Source of the DNA: Pseudomonas sp. ML96
Lineage (GTDB): Bacteria; Pseudomonadota; Gammaproteobacteria; Pseudomonadales; Pseudomonadaceae
Length of the DNA stretch: 64,000 nucleotides
Direction: 5' to 3'
Assembly (NCBI RefSeq): GCF_000761545.1
Contig: NZ_JPMY01000037.1
Span: 62,001 to 126,000, forward strand
The notes under the pieces are model-generated. The model ran no database searches and had not been told where the DNA came from. It was given only the letters and a program-made list of their open reading frames with translations. Made by a program: the position numbers and the translations under genes. Positions 53,712 through 63,471 of the stretch are shown here, in pieces (the stretch's first letter is position 1; every line of letters begins with the position of its first letter).

Positions 53712-53724
53712 ATGGCGCGGAGAA

Positions 53725-55635
53725 TTACTCCGCGGCTTCGCTCTTGCGGGTCAGCAGCGCCGGCTTCTCGCCGCGCGGACGGCTGTCCTGCAGGCTTTCC
53801 AGCTGCTCCAGCGTCGGCAGGCGCTCACCCTTGCGGATGATCAGCGGCTGCTTGGCTGCGCGACTGTCCTGCACCGCCGGCTCCGGACGCTCGTAACGCG
53901 ACTCGTCGCGACGACCGCCGCCATTGCTGCGCTGGCCGCCCTGGCCACCGCGACCGCGGTTCTGGCCCTGGCCTTGACCTTGACGCTGGCCGCCCTGGCC
54001 CTGCTTCTGGCCACCTTGGCGCTGACCTTGGCCTTGGCCGCCCTGACGCTGGCCCTGACCACCTTGGCGCTGACCGCCACCTTGGCCACGACCCTGGCCG
54101 CCTTGGCCCTGACCTTGACCCTGGCCACCGCGGCGCTGGTTGCGACCGGGCGCCTTGGGCGGGTTGGGGCTGACGTAGTCGGCGCGGTTGCCGAAGTTGT
54201 CGAAGTCGTCGTCGAGGAATTCCTCGGGATCGCGCTCCGCCGGCATGGCCTGTGGCGACGCCGGGCGGTTGGCCTGGCGCTGCTGGTTCTGCTGCGGTTG
54301 CTGGCCCTGGCCGGCTTCGCCGTCACCCTTGCCCTTGCCGCGGCGACGTTTGCGCTTCTTGCCTTGACCCTCACCAGCTTCGCCGGCGGCCTTGGGTTCG
54401 TGCTTGGGCTCGTGGCGCGGCTTGTCGGCGCGCGGCTGGCGCTCCGGACGCGGGCCACGGGCTTCCGGCTTCTCCACCTCGACGCCGGCCGGGTCGAAGC
54501 CCTGCATGTCGCCGGCAGGAATCTGCTGCTTGGTCATGCGCTCGATGGCCTTGAGCAGCTTCTCTTCGTCCGGCGCTACCAGCGAGATGGCTTCGCCGCT
54601 ACGGCCGGCACGGCCGGTACGGCCGATGCGGTGCACGTAGTCTTCCTCGACGTTGGGCAGCTCGTAGTTGACCACGTGCGGCAGTTGGTCGATGTCCAGA
54701 CCACGGGCGGCGATGTCGGTGGCGACCAGGATGCGCACCTGGTTGGCCTTGAAGTCGGCCAGGGCCTTGGTGCGCGCGTTCTGGCTCTTGTTGCCGTGGA
54801 TCGCGGCGGCCGGCAGACCGTGCTTGTCCAGGTACTCGGCCAGGCGGTTGGCGCCGTGCTTGGTACGGGTGAACACCAGCACCTGTTCCCAGGCACCGAG
54901 GGTGATCAGGTGCGCCAGCAGGGCGCGCTTGTGCGTGGCCGGGATGCGGAACACGCGCTGCTCGATGCGCTCGACCGTGGTGTTCGGCGGCGTCACCTCG
55001 ATGCGCTCGGGATCGTGCAGCAGCTTGTTGGCCAGGGCGATGATGTCCTTGGAGAAGGTCGCCGAGAACAGCAGGTTCTGGCGCTGCGCCGGCAGGCGCG
55101 CGAGGACCTTCTTCACATCGTGGATGAAGCCCATGTCGAGCATGCGGTCGGCTTCGTCGAGGACCAGGATCTCCACGCGGGACAGGTCGACGCTGCCTTG
55201 GCCGGCCAGGTCGAGCAGGCGACCGGGGCAGGCGACCAGCAGGTCGACACCCTTGGCCAGGGCCTGGACCTGCGGGTTCATGCCGACACCACCGAAGATG
55301 CAGGCGCTGACCAGCGGCAGGTCGCGGGCGTAGATCTTGAAGCTGTCGTGGACCTGGGCGGCGAGCTCGCGAGTCGGGGTCAGCACCAGTACGCGCGGCT
55401 GTTTCGGGCCGTGGCGGTGTTCGCGGTCCGGATGGCCGCCCGGGAACAGGCGCTCCAGGATCGGCAGGGCGAAGCCTGCGGTTTTACCAGTACCCGTCTG
55501 GGCGGCGACCATCAGGTCGCGACCTTGCAGCACGGCGGGAACGGCCCGCTGCTGCACCGGAGTGGGCTGGGCGTAGCCGGCGGCCTCAACGGCGCCGGCC
55601 AATGCCTCGGAGAGACCGAGGGAAGCAAAGGACAT
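53725..55635 (-). CDS. rhlE: DEAD-box RNA helicase RhlE
   Basis: 636 residues. The helicase core has the Q motif ([14 protein letters not shown]), motif [10 protein letters not shown], Ia [34 protein letters not shown] and [13 protein letters not shown]. From about residue 385 the protein is low-complexity. A basic Lys/Arg segment ([13 protein letters not shown]) is followed by a Gly/Gln/Arg-rich run ([20 protein letters not shown]) and a conserved end ([21 protein letters not shown]). RhlE unwinds RNA in ribosome assembly and RNA decay; Pseudomonas RhlE2-type proteins interact with RNase E through such tails. About 200 bases of upstream spacer contain a possible -10 (TATACT, minus strand, 55779-55774). 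Confidence 0.93.
   Translation of the reverse strand: MSFASLGLSEALAGAVEAAGYAQPTPVQQRAVPAVLQGRDLMVAAQTGTGKTAGFALPILERLFPGGHPDREHRHGPKQPRVLVLTPTRELAAQVHDSFKIYARDLPLVSACIFGGVGMNPQVQALAKGVDLLVACPGRLLDLAGQGSVDLSRVEILVLDEADRMLDMGFIHDVKKVLARLPAQRQNLLFSATFSKDIIALANKLLHDPERIEVTPPNTTVERIEQRVFRIPATHKRALLAHLITLGAWEQVLVFTRTKHGANRLAEYLDKHGLPAAAIHGNKSQNARTKALADFKANQVRILVATDIAARGLDIDQLPHVVNYELPNVEEDYVHRIGRTGRAGRSGEAISLVAPDEEKLLKAIERMTKQQIPAGDMQGFDPAGVEVEKPEARGPRPERQPRADKPRHEPKHEPKAAGEAGEGQGKKRKRRRGKGKGDGEAGQGQQPQQNQQRQANRPASPQAMPAERDPEEFLDDDFDNFGNRADYVSPNPPKAPGRNQRRGGQGQGQGQGGQGRGQGGGQRQGGQGQRQGGQGQGQRQGGQKQGQGGQRQGQGQGQNRGRGGQGGQRSNGGGRRDESRYERPEPAVQDSRAAKQPLIIRKGERLPTLEQLESLQDSRPRGEKPALLTRKSEAAE
53930..54135 (-). 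repeat. Low-complexity tract coding for the Gly/Gln/Arg tail of RhlE
   Basis: Short imperfect repeats of the type GGCCAAGGNCAG (on the coding strand) encode GQGQ, GGQG and RQGG units over about 65 residues. It is a variable, slippage-prone coding repeat, not a CRISPR or intergenic repeat. Confidence 0.85.
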
Positions 55636-55835
55636 GAGTCATCCTGTCAAAATTGGGGCGAAGGCCCGATGGGGAAGTTGCCTGGCTTGAATCGCTCTCG
55701 CTGAACGATCCCGTCCGGTACTGCTGGGCGATGGGTTGCCGAGCATCCGGGCGCAAGCCTGGCGGGTGTCCGGAGTATAACAGACCAATGTGGTTGCGCT
55801 GCTAGCTGCCCGTCGCCTGATTTGCGTGACCTGGA

Positions 55836-56603
55836 TCAGTCCTTGGCGGCGATCGGTGCGTCCGGCGGCTCGGCGTAGCGCGCCTGCAGCAGGGCGTGGC
55901 CGTCCTCCTGCTTGAAGCGGCGCAGCTCGGCGGCGAAGCGCGTGGCCAGCTTTTCCAGTTCGGGCGTGCGGCGCAGGGCCAGGTACAGACGGTCGGTGCC
56001 GAGGGCCTTGGGGTTGTAGCCGAGCTGGCGGCCGAGGTTCATCTGGCTGGCCAGATACAGGCCGGCGCGGCGGTCGTTGACCACCAGGTCGACGCGCTGG
56101 CGCACCAGCTTGCCGAGGTTGGCCTCGTGGCTCGGCGCCTCCTCGCGGCTGAACAGGCGCGAGTCGCGGAACGCCTTGTCGTTGTACCAGTAGCCTGGCG
56201 AGGTGCCGATCAGCAGGTCGCGCAGGTCCTCCAGCTTGCGATAGGGATAGGGGCGCTGGCGGGCGTAGAACAGTACGAACTCGACTTCCGACAGCGGCTC
56301 CTCGATGAACAGCATCTTCGGCTCGCGCTCGGGCAGGCGGAAGATATCGAGGATGCCGTCGGCGTGGCCCTGCTCGAAGGCCAGCAGGCAGCGCTTCCAG
56401 GGCAGGAACTGCCACTCGACCTCGACGCCCAGGCGGCGCAGCACCTCGGCGCTGATCTCGTAGTCGAGCCCGGTCGGCCGGCCGTTTTCCTCGTAGACGT
56501 AAGGTGCCCAGGCCTCGGTGACGATGCGCAACGGCTCGGCCCTCGCCGTCCAGGCGAGGGTGCAGAGCAGAATGGCAATTAGTTGGCGCTGGAATACTGG
56601 CAT
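55836..56603 (-). CDS. Periplasmic substrate-binding protein (family 3 type)
   Basis: 255 residues with a signal peptide (MPVFQRQLIAILLCTLAWTARA) and a mature domain like amino-acid-binding solute receptors: LRIVTEAWAPYVYEENGRPTGLDYEISAEVLRRLG, WKRCLLAFEQGHADGIL, EFVLFYARQRPYPY, VRQRVDLVVNDRRAGLYL. No permease or ATPase genes are adjacent, so it may serve an unlinked transporter or be a stand-alone sensor-type protein. It lies alone between rhlE and ppnN, 63 bases after the ppnN stop. The ligand is unknown. Confidence 0.8.
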   Translation of the reverse strand: MPVFQRQLIAILLCTLAWTARAEPLRIVTEAWAPYVYEENGRPTGLDYEISAEVLRRLGVEVEWQFLPWKRCLLAFEQGHADGILDIFRLPEREPKMLFIEEPLSEVEFVLFYARQRPYPYRKLEDLRDLLIGTSPGYWYNDKAFRDSRLFSREEAPSHEANLGKLVRQRVDLVVNDRRAGLYLASQMNLGRQLGYNPKALGTDRLYLALRRTPELEKLATRFAAELRRFKQEDGHALLQARYAEPPDAPIAAKD

Positions 56604-56666
56604 AAGGCCAGAGTAATGACTTTCGCCCTGGCTGAAAAGTAAGCAATAGGTCGAAGCTCGCTCGAC

Positions 56667-58043
56667 TCAGTCGACCACCCGATAGCAGGGCACGTAGGCG
56701 CTGCCGCCCGGCAGTTTCATGCGGTGCTGTTCGACGAAGGCCTGCAGCAGTCGGTCCAGCGGGCGCATGATGCTCGGCTCGCCCTTGATCTCGTACGGGC
56801 CGTGTTCCTCGATCATGCGGATGCCGTGCGCCTTGACGTTGCCGGCGACGATGCCGGAGAAGGCGCGGCGCAGATTGGCGGCCAGTTCGTGCAGCGGCTG
56901 CTCGCGGGTCAGGTTGAGTGCGGCCATGCTGGCGTGGGTCGGCTCGAACGGGTGCTGGAAGCCCTCGTCGATCTTCAGCAGCCAGTTGAAGTGGAAGGCG
57001 TCGTTGCGCTCGCGGCGGAACTGCTCCACTTCCTTGATGCCGGCGGCCATGCGCCGGGCCACTTCGGCCGGGTCGTTGACGATCATCTGGTAGCGCTGCT
57101 GGGCGGTCCGGCCCAGGGTTGCGCCGATGAAATCGTGCAGCTGCTGCAGGTAGGGCTCGGCGCTGCGTGGCCCGGTGAGGATCACCGGGAAGGGCAGCTC
57201 GGCGTTCTCTGGGTGGGTGAGGATGCCGAGCAGGTAGAGGAATTCCTCCGCCGTGCCGACGCCGCCGGGGAAGATGATGATGCCGTGTCCGACGCGGACG
57301 AAGGCCTCCAGGCGCTTCTCGATGTCCGGCAGGATCACCAGTTCGTTGACGATCGGGTTGGGCGCCTCGGCAGCGATGATGCCTGGCTCGGTCAGGCCCA
57401 GGTAACGCGCGCCGACGATGCGCTGCTTGGCGTGGGCGATGGTGGCGCCCTTCATCGGCCCCTTCATCACGCCCGGGCCGCAACCGGTGCAGACGTCCAG
57501 GCGACGCAGGCCGAGCTCGTGGCCGACCTTCTTGGTGTACTTGTATTCCTCGGTGCTGATCGAGTGGCCGCCCCAGCACACCACCATCCGCGGCTCGACG
57601 CCGGCGCGTAGGGTGCGGGCGTTGCGCAGCAGGTGGAAGACGTAGTCGGTGATGCCCTGCGAGCTGTCGAAATCTATGCGCTGGTTTTCCAGCTCGCTCT
57701 GCGTATAGACGATGTCGCGCAGGGCGCTGAACAGCATCTCGCGGGTGCTGGCGATCATCTCGCCATCGACGAAGGCGTCGGCCGGGGCGTTGCGCAGTTC
57801 CAGGCGGATGCCGCGATCCTGCTGGTGAATCAGCACTTCGAAGTCCGGGTAGGCCTCGAGAATGGTCTTGGCGTTATCGCTGTGCGAGCCGGTGTTGAGG
57901 ATCGCCAATGCGCATTGGCGGAACAGCGCGTAGATGCTGCCGGAGCCGGTCTCGCGCAGCTGCTGCACTTCACGCTGGGAAAGGGTTTCCAGGCTGCCCT
58001 TGGGGCTGACCGAGGCATTGATCTTGTTGCGTACCAGATTCAT
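56667..58043 (-). CDS. ppnN: PpnN-type nucleotide 5'-monophosphate nucleosidase
   Basis: 458 residues, full length for PpnN (formerly YgdH). N-terminal DUF4478-like and C-terminal DUF3412-like parts flank the LOG domain with VVCWGGHSIS, VCTGCGPGVMKGPMKGA and the catalytic PGGVGTAEEFLYLLG. It cleaves purine and pyrimidine monophosphates to base plus ribose phosphate; in E. coli (p)ppGpp stimulates it, affecting antibiotic tolerance. Upstream is metF on the same strand with a 108-base gap. Confidence 0.93.
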   Translation of the reverse strand: MNLVRNKINASVSPKGSLETLSQREVQQLRETGSGSIYALFRQCALAILNTGSHSDNAKTILEAYPDFEVLIHQQDRGIRLELRNAPADAFVDGEMIASTREMLFSALRDIVYTQSELENQRIDFDSSQGITDYVFHLLRNARTLRAGVEPRMVVCWGGHSISTEEYKYTKKVGHELGLRRLDVCTGCGPGVMKGPMKGATIAHAKQRIVGARYLGLTEPGIIAAEAPNPIVNELVILPDIEKRLEAFVRVGHGIIIFPGGVGTAEEFLYLLGILTHPENAELPFPVILTGPRSAEPYLQQLHDFIGATLGRTAQQRYQMIVNDPAEVARRMAAGIKEVEQFRRERNDAFHFNWLLKIDEGFQHPFEPTHASMAALNLTREQPLHELAANLRRAFSGIVAGNVKAHGIRMIEEHGPYEIKGEPSIMRPLDRLLQAFVEQHRMKLPGGSAYVPCYRVVD

Positions 58044-58151
58044 CGAGGCTTCCGTGTCGGACGCGCGCCCGCGTCGGAATGGCGGCGCGCAGGGTGTGTC
58101 TGGTATGAGATCGCGCCGCCGTCGCGAAGTTGCTCCGGCGGCGCGCTCGCC

Positions 58152-58997
58152 TCAGCGGGGGAGCTTGAGGTTGTTCCAGATCGCCAGGCTGGCATCGGCC
58201 TGGTTGAGAGTATAGAAGTGCAGGCCCGGGGCGCCGCCTTGCAGCAGACGCTCGCACATCTCGCTCACCACTTGCTCGCCGAAGGCCTGGATGCTCTCCA
58301 GGTCGTCGCCGTAGGCTTCCAGCTGCTTGCGCACCCAGCGCGGGATTTCCGCGCCGCAGGCGTCGGAGAAGCGCGCCAGCTTGCTGTAGTTGGTGATCGG
58401 CATGATGCCCGGCACGATCGGCAGGTCCACGCCCAGCTTGCGTACGCGCTCGACGAAGTAGAAGTAGCAGTCGGCGCTGAAGAAGTACTGGGTGATGGCG
58501 CTGTTGGCGCCAGCCTGGCACTTGCGCACGAAGTTCTGCAGATCGTCTTCGTAGCTGCGGGCTTGCGGGTGCACTTCCGGGTAGGCCGCCACTTCGATAT
58601 GGAAGTGGTCGCCGGTCTCGCTGCGGATGAACTCCACCAGCTCGTTGGCGTAACGCAGCTCGCCGCTGGCCATGCCCATGCCGGACGGCAGGTCGCCGCG
58701 CAGGGCGACGATGCGTTTGATGCCGGAATTCTTGTACTGGCTGAGCAGGCTGCGCAGCTCGTCCTTGCTGTCACCGACGCAGGACAGGTGCGGCGCGGTC
58801 GGCACGCCGACATCGCCATCCAGCTGCAGCACGGTGTTGAGGGTGCGGTCGCGAGTGGAGCCACCGGCGCCGTAGGTGCAGGAGAAGAAGTCCGGGTTGT
58901 AACCGGCCAGCTGGCGGGCCACGCCCATCAGCTTCTCGTGACCGGCCTCGGTCTTGGTGGGGAAGAACTCGAAACTGTAACGACGTTCTTGCGACAT
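58152..58997 (-). CDS. metF: 5,10-methylenetetrahydrofolate reductase
   Basis: 281-residue FAD-dependent reductase: RYSFEFFPTKTEAGHEKL (active-site Glu), FFSCTYGAGGSTRDRTL, RIVALRGDLPSG, IEVAAYPEVHPQ, QYFFSADCYFYFVERVRKLG. It makes 5-methyl-THF for methionine synthase. It is downstream of ahcY in the same transcription unit, separated by 60 bases with a stem-loop, and is therefore expected to be under the SAH riboswitch. This ahcY-metF order is typical for riboswitch-controlled SAM recycling operons in Pseudomonas. Confidence 0.95.
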   Translation of the reverse strand: MSQERRYSFEFFPTKTEAGHEKLMGVARQLAGYNPDFFSCTYGAGGSTRDRTLNTVLQLDGDVGVPTAPHLSCVGDSKDELRSLLSQYKNSGIKRIVALRGDLPSGMGMASGELRYANELVEFIRSETGDHFHIEVAAYPEVHPQARSYEDDLQNFVRKCQAGANSAITQYFFSADCYFYFVERVRKLGVDLPIVPGIMPITNYSKLARFSDACGAEIPRWVRKQLEAYGDDLESIQAFGEQVVSEMCERLLQGGAPGLHFYTLNQADASLAIWNNLKLPR

Positions 58998-59022
58998 AAA
59001 TCTGGTCCTTGCAGACGCGCAG

Positions 59023-59048
59023 AAGGCGGGGCGTTGCCGCCCCGCCTT
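59023..59048 (-). other. Intercistronic stem-loop between ahcY and metF
   Basis: AAGGCGGGGCG and CGCCCCGCCTT form a perfect 11-pair hairpin around TTGC. There is no T tract after it on the minus strand, so it is more likely an mRNA processing or stability element (or a leaky terminator) than a full terminator. Confidence 0.6.
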
Positions 59049-59057
59049 CCCGGTGCA

Positions 59058-60618
<1,561 letters not shown>

Positions 60619-60860
60619 CAGGTGGCGGGCACGACCGGGCGGAGCCGATCGCGTGAAGCCCGGCGATTATAGCCAGCCAGACGGCTCAGCCCAAGGTCTT
60701 CCGTCGTCACGTGATGGGGCGCAGTGGCGGCGCGGCGCACTCGGTTGGTGCGAAATCCGGCGGATGGCCGCCCGCCAGGGCCGCTGGCGCTGGCCATGAT
60801 CTTGCTTGCCGCAGGTATTGGCCGCCGGTTTGGCGACCGTTCTGCCCCGGAGTCACCGCC
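60619..60860. other. Intergenic region between the ahcY leader and the chemoreceptor gene
   Basis: Together with the riboswitch and ahcY leader this makes a 414-base gene-free gap (60447-60860) between divergent genes. I see no further gene or RNA in this part. It must hold the ahcY promoter (minus) and the promoter of the chemoreceptor (plus), but I found no convincing -35/-10 pair. Confidence 0.6.
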
Positions 60861-62447
60861 ATGTCGCCCACCCGCTTTTTCGACAATCTGCTGCGCCTGC
60901 TCGGCATGCGCACCCTCAACCAGCAGTTCCTGTTCTCCTACGCGCTGATGTTCGTGCTCGCGGTCACCGCCTCGGTGGCGCTGTACCTGAGCATGTCGGT
61001 GTCGCCGGAGACCATCAACGTGGCCGGCGCCCAGCGCATGCTCAGCCAGAAGATGACCAAGGAAGCACTGCTGCTGCGCCAGGGCGCCAGTGAGCGCAAG
61101 ACGCTGGAGGCGACCATCGCCCAGTTCGACCAGGCCCACCGTGACCTGTTGGCCGGCAACCCGGCACGCAACATCAGCGTGATCCGCTCGCCGCAGATCC
61201 AGGCGCAGATGGCCAAGGTCGGCCAGCTGTGGAGCGCCTTCCGCCCACGCCTGGAGCAGGTGGCAGGCGGTGGCGAGGCCGACCTGGGCGCGCTGGAGGC
61301 AGCCTCGCTGACTCTGCTCAAAGAGATGAACCAGGCAGTGGGGCTGATGGCTGCGCATGCCGAGAGTTCGCAGCGCCGGCAGATGTGGTTGGCCTTCGCC
61401 TGCGTGCTGGGCATCCTGGCCCTGGTGGTGCTCGGTCGGCAGTTCGGCCTCAGCCCGCTGATGCGTGATCTGCGCGCGGTGGAGGGCGCGCTGACCAAGG
61501 TCGGCGCCGGCGATTTCACCAGCGCCCTGCAGGGTGGCCAGGCGGACAATGAGATCGGCCGCATCTTCGCTGGCTACAACCGCATGCAGGAGCAGGTGCG
61601 CGCGCTGCTGGCACAGGTCAAGGACAGCGGCGAGCGCACCCGTCGCCACGTCGACCAAGCGGCCAGCGCCGCCGGTGCGGCGGGCGAGGATGTGCGCCAG
61701 CAGCACGAGGACCTGGATCAGGTGGCCACGGCGATGAACGAGATGAGCGCCACCGTGGCCGAGGTCGCCCGCCATGCGGTGGGCGCCGCCGACTCGGCGC
61801 GCGGTGCCGATGGCCATGCCCGCTCTGGCCAGCAGGCGGTACGCCGCAGCGCCGAGCTGATCGAGGCGCTGACCGGCCAGCTGCAGCACAGTGGGCGCCA
61901 GGTCGAGCAGCTGGAGGCAGAGACTGCTGGCGTCGGCCAGGTGCTGGAGGTGATCACCGGCATCGCCCAGCAGACCAACCTGCTGGCGCTCAACGCAGCC
62001 ATCGAGGCGGCGCGGGCCGGCGAGGCCGGGCGCGGTTTCGCCGTGGTCGCCGATGAGGTGCGCACCCTGGCCAGCCGCACCCAACAGAGCACCGGCGAGA
62101 TCCAGGCGATGATCCAGCGCCTGCAGGACGGCGCGCGTCAGGCTGTGCTGGCGATGCAGCAGAGCGAAGGCATGGCGCGGCAGAACCTGGAGCACATCGG
62201 CGAGGCCACGGCAGTGCTCGGGCATATCGTCGGCGCGGTGGACAGCATCAACGCGATGAACGCGCAGATCGCCACCGCCGCCGAGCAGCAGAGCCAGGTG
62301 GCAGCGGAGATCGACCAGCGCATCGTGCACATCTCCGGCCTGGCCGAGCGCAGCCACGGCGATGCCGACCGGGTGGTGGAGGCCAGTTCGGAGATTCAGG
62401 CCGAGGTGCGCCGGCTCAATGAGCAGCTCGGCCGCTTCCGCACCTGA
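60861..62447 (+). CDS. Methyl-accepting chemoreceptor with PilJ-type sensor domain
   Basis: 528 residues from ATG 60861 ([27 protein letters not shown] ahead), dropping about 50 residues of open frame with no support. One membrane helix ([19 protein letters not shown]), a PilJ-type helical periplasmic domain with the box [20 protein letters not shown], second helix ([18 protein letters not shown]), HAMP, and a standard signalling hairpin ([33 protein letters not shown]). PilJ-domain receptors with this box include the nitrate receptor McpN of P. aeruginosa, so nitrate or another anion is a guess. It is a solitary receptor, not in a che operon, and ends NEQLGRFRT without a CheR pentapeptide. 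Confidence 0.9.
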   Translation: MSPTRFFDNLLRLLGMRTLNQQFLFSYALMFVLAVTASVALYLSMSVSPETINVAGAQRMLSQKMTKEALLLRQGASERKTLEATIAQFDQAHRDLLAGNPARNISVIRSPQIQAQMAKVGQLWSAFRPRLEQVAGGGEADLGALEAASLTLLKEMNQAVGLMAAHAESSQRRQMWLAFACVLGILALVVLGRQFGLSPLMRDLRAVEGALTKVGAGDFTSALQGGQADNEIGRIFAGYNRMQEQVRALLAQVKDSGERTRRHVDQAASAAGAAGEDVRQQHEDLDQVATAMNEMSATVAEVARHAVGAADSARGADGHARSGQQAVRRSAELIEALTGQLQHSGRQVEQLEAETAGVGQVLEVITGIAQQTNLLALNAAIEAARAGEAGRGFAVVADEVRTLASRTQQSTGEIQAMIQRLQDGARQAVLAMQQSEGMARQNLEHIGEATAVLGHIVGAVDSINAMNAQIATAAEQQSQVAAEIDQRIVHISGLAERSHGDADRVVEASSEIQAEVRRLNEQLGRFRT

Positions 62448-62544
62448 AGGGCTATCGGTCCGATTGAAAACCTTGCCGGGACAACGGCGCCGCTGCGGTT
62501 CATCCTGTCGCTCAAAACTGACCGACTAGACAGGAGAAGTGGCG

Positions 62545-62949
62545 ATGAAATTCCACACGCGCAAATGGGTCAAGCCCGAAGACCTCAACCCCAACGGCAC
62601 CTTGTTCGGCGGCAGCCTGCTGAAGTGGATCGACGAGGAGGCGGCGATCTACGCCATCATCCAGCTCGACAGCCAGAAGGTGGTGACCAAGCTGATCTCC
62701 GAGATCAACTTCGTCAGCTCGGCGCGCCAGGGCGACATCATCGAACTGGGCATCACCGCCACCGAGTTCGGCCGTTCGTCGCTGACCCTGCGTTGCGAAG
62801 TGCGCAACAAGATCACCCGCAAGAGCATCCTGACCATCGACCGCCTGGTGTTCGTCAACCTCGGCGAGGATGGCCTGCCGGCGCCGCACGGCAAGACCGA
62901 GATCAGCTACATCCGCGACCGCTTCAAGGAAGAGCCTGCGACAGCCTAG
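62545..62949 (+). CDS. Acyl-CoA thioesterase (YciA-type hotdog)
   Basis: 134 residues; ATG 62545 is preferred over an in-frame GTG six bases upstream because AGGAGA at 62532-62537 is seven bases before the ATG and only one before the GTG. Hotdog motifs: NPNGTLFGGSLLKWIDEEAAIYA (catalytic Asp), VVTKLISEINFVSSARQGDIIELG and RKSILTIDRLVFVNL. These BACH/YciA-like enzymes hydrolyse medium- and long-chain acyl-CoAs. It is a single gene between the chemoreceptor and the cytochrome c' gene. A second, unrelated thioesterase lies at the left end of the window. Confidence 0.9.
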   Translation: MKFHTRKWVKPEDLNPNGTLFGGSLLKWIDEEAAIYAIIQLDSQKVVTKLISEINFVSSARQGDIIELGITATEFGRSSLTLRCEVRNKITRKSILTIDRLVFVNLGEDGLPAPHGKTEISYIRDRFKEEPATA

Positions 62950-63011
62950 CGCTTGGCGGGAGGGCGGAGAGTGGCAATACTGTCGCCCCTTCCGCCCCTC
63001 ACCGGCTGTAG

Positions 63012-63464
63012 ATGATGAAGTCCAAACTGCTCCTGGCCCTGCTGGCCTGCACCCTGATCGCCGGCTGCGACCGGGTCGACCCCAACTCGCCGCTGGGCAA
63101 GCGCCAGGCTCTGTTCAAGGACATGCTGCGCAGCAGCGAGGACCTGGGTGGCATGCTGCGTGGGCGCCTGTCGTTCAACGAACAGCGCTTTGCCGAGGGT
63201 GCGGTGCGCCTCGACGAGCTGTCGCGCCAGCCCTGGCAGTATTTCCCCCAGGTGCGCGAGAGCGGTGACGACAGCCATGCCCGCGACGAAGTCTGGCAGC
63301 GTCAGGAACGTTTCCAGCAACTGGCCAAGGAGCTGGAGGCAGCCACTGGCGAGCTGCGCACGGCAGCCCAGGCCAAGCCGCTGCAGCCCCAGGCGCTGAG
63401 TGCCCCGGTGGCCAAGGTCGAGGCGGCCTGCAAGGCCTGTCACGAAGAGTTCCGCATCTACTGA
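63012..63464 (+). CDS. Cytochrome c'-type lipoprotein
   Basis: 150 residues. Signal peptide with lipobox LIAGC (Cys20) followed by Asp, which usually signals inner-membrane retention of the lipoprotein. The mature part is a four-helix-type bundle ending in the single heme site CKACHEEFRIY, the C-terminal CxxCH position characteristic of the cytochrome c' family. Cytochromes c' are normally soluble periplasmic proteins that bind NO or CO; a lipid-anchored version is less common. It starts 62 bases after the thioesterase. The redox partner is unknown. Confidence 0.88.
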   Translation: MMKSKLLLALLACTLIAGCDRVDPNSPLGKRQALFKDMLRSSEDLGGMLRGRLSFNEQRFAEGAVRLDELSRQPWQYFPQVRESGDDSHARDEVWQRQERFQQLAKELEAATGELRTAAQAKPLQPQALSAPVAKVEAACKACHEEFRIY

Positions 63465-63471
63465 CGCCGGC

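Noticed and set aside
53974-55704. 576-residue plus-strand frame opposite rhlE
   Set aside because: Starts in the low-complexity tail as TLALAALTL repeats, an artefact of the Gly/Gln codons read backwards.
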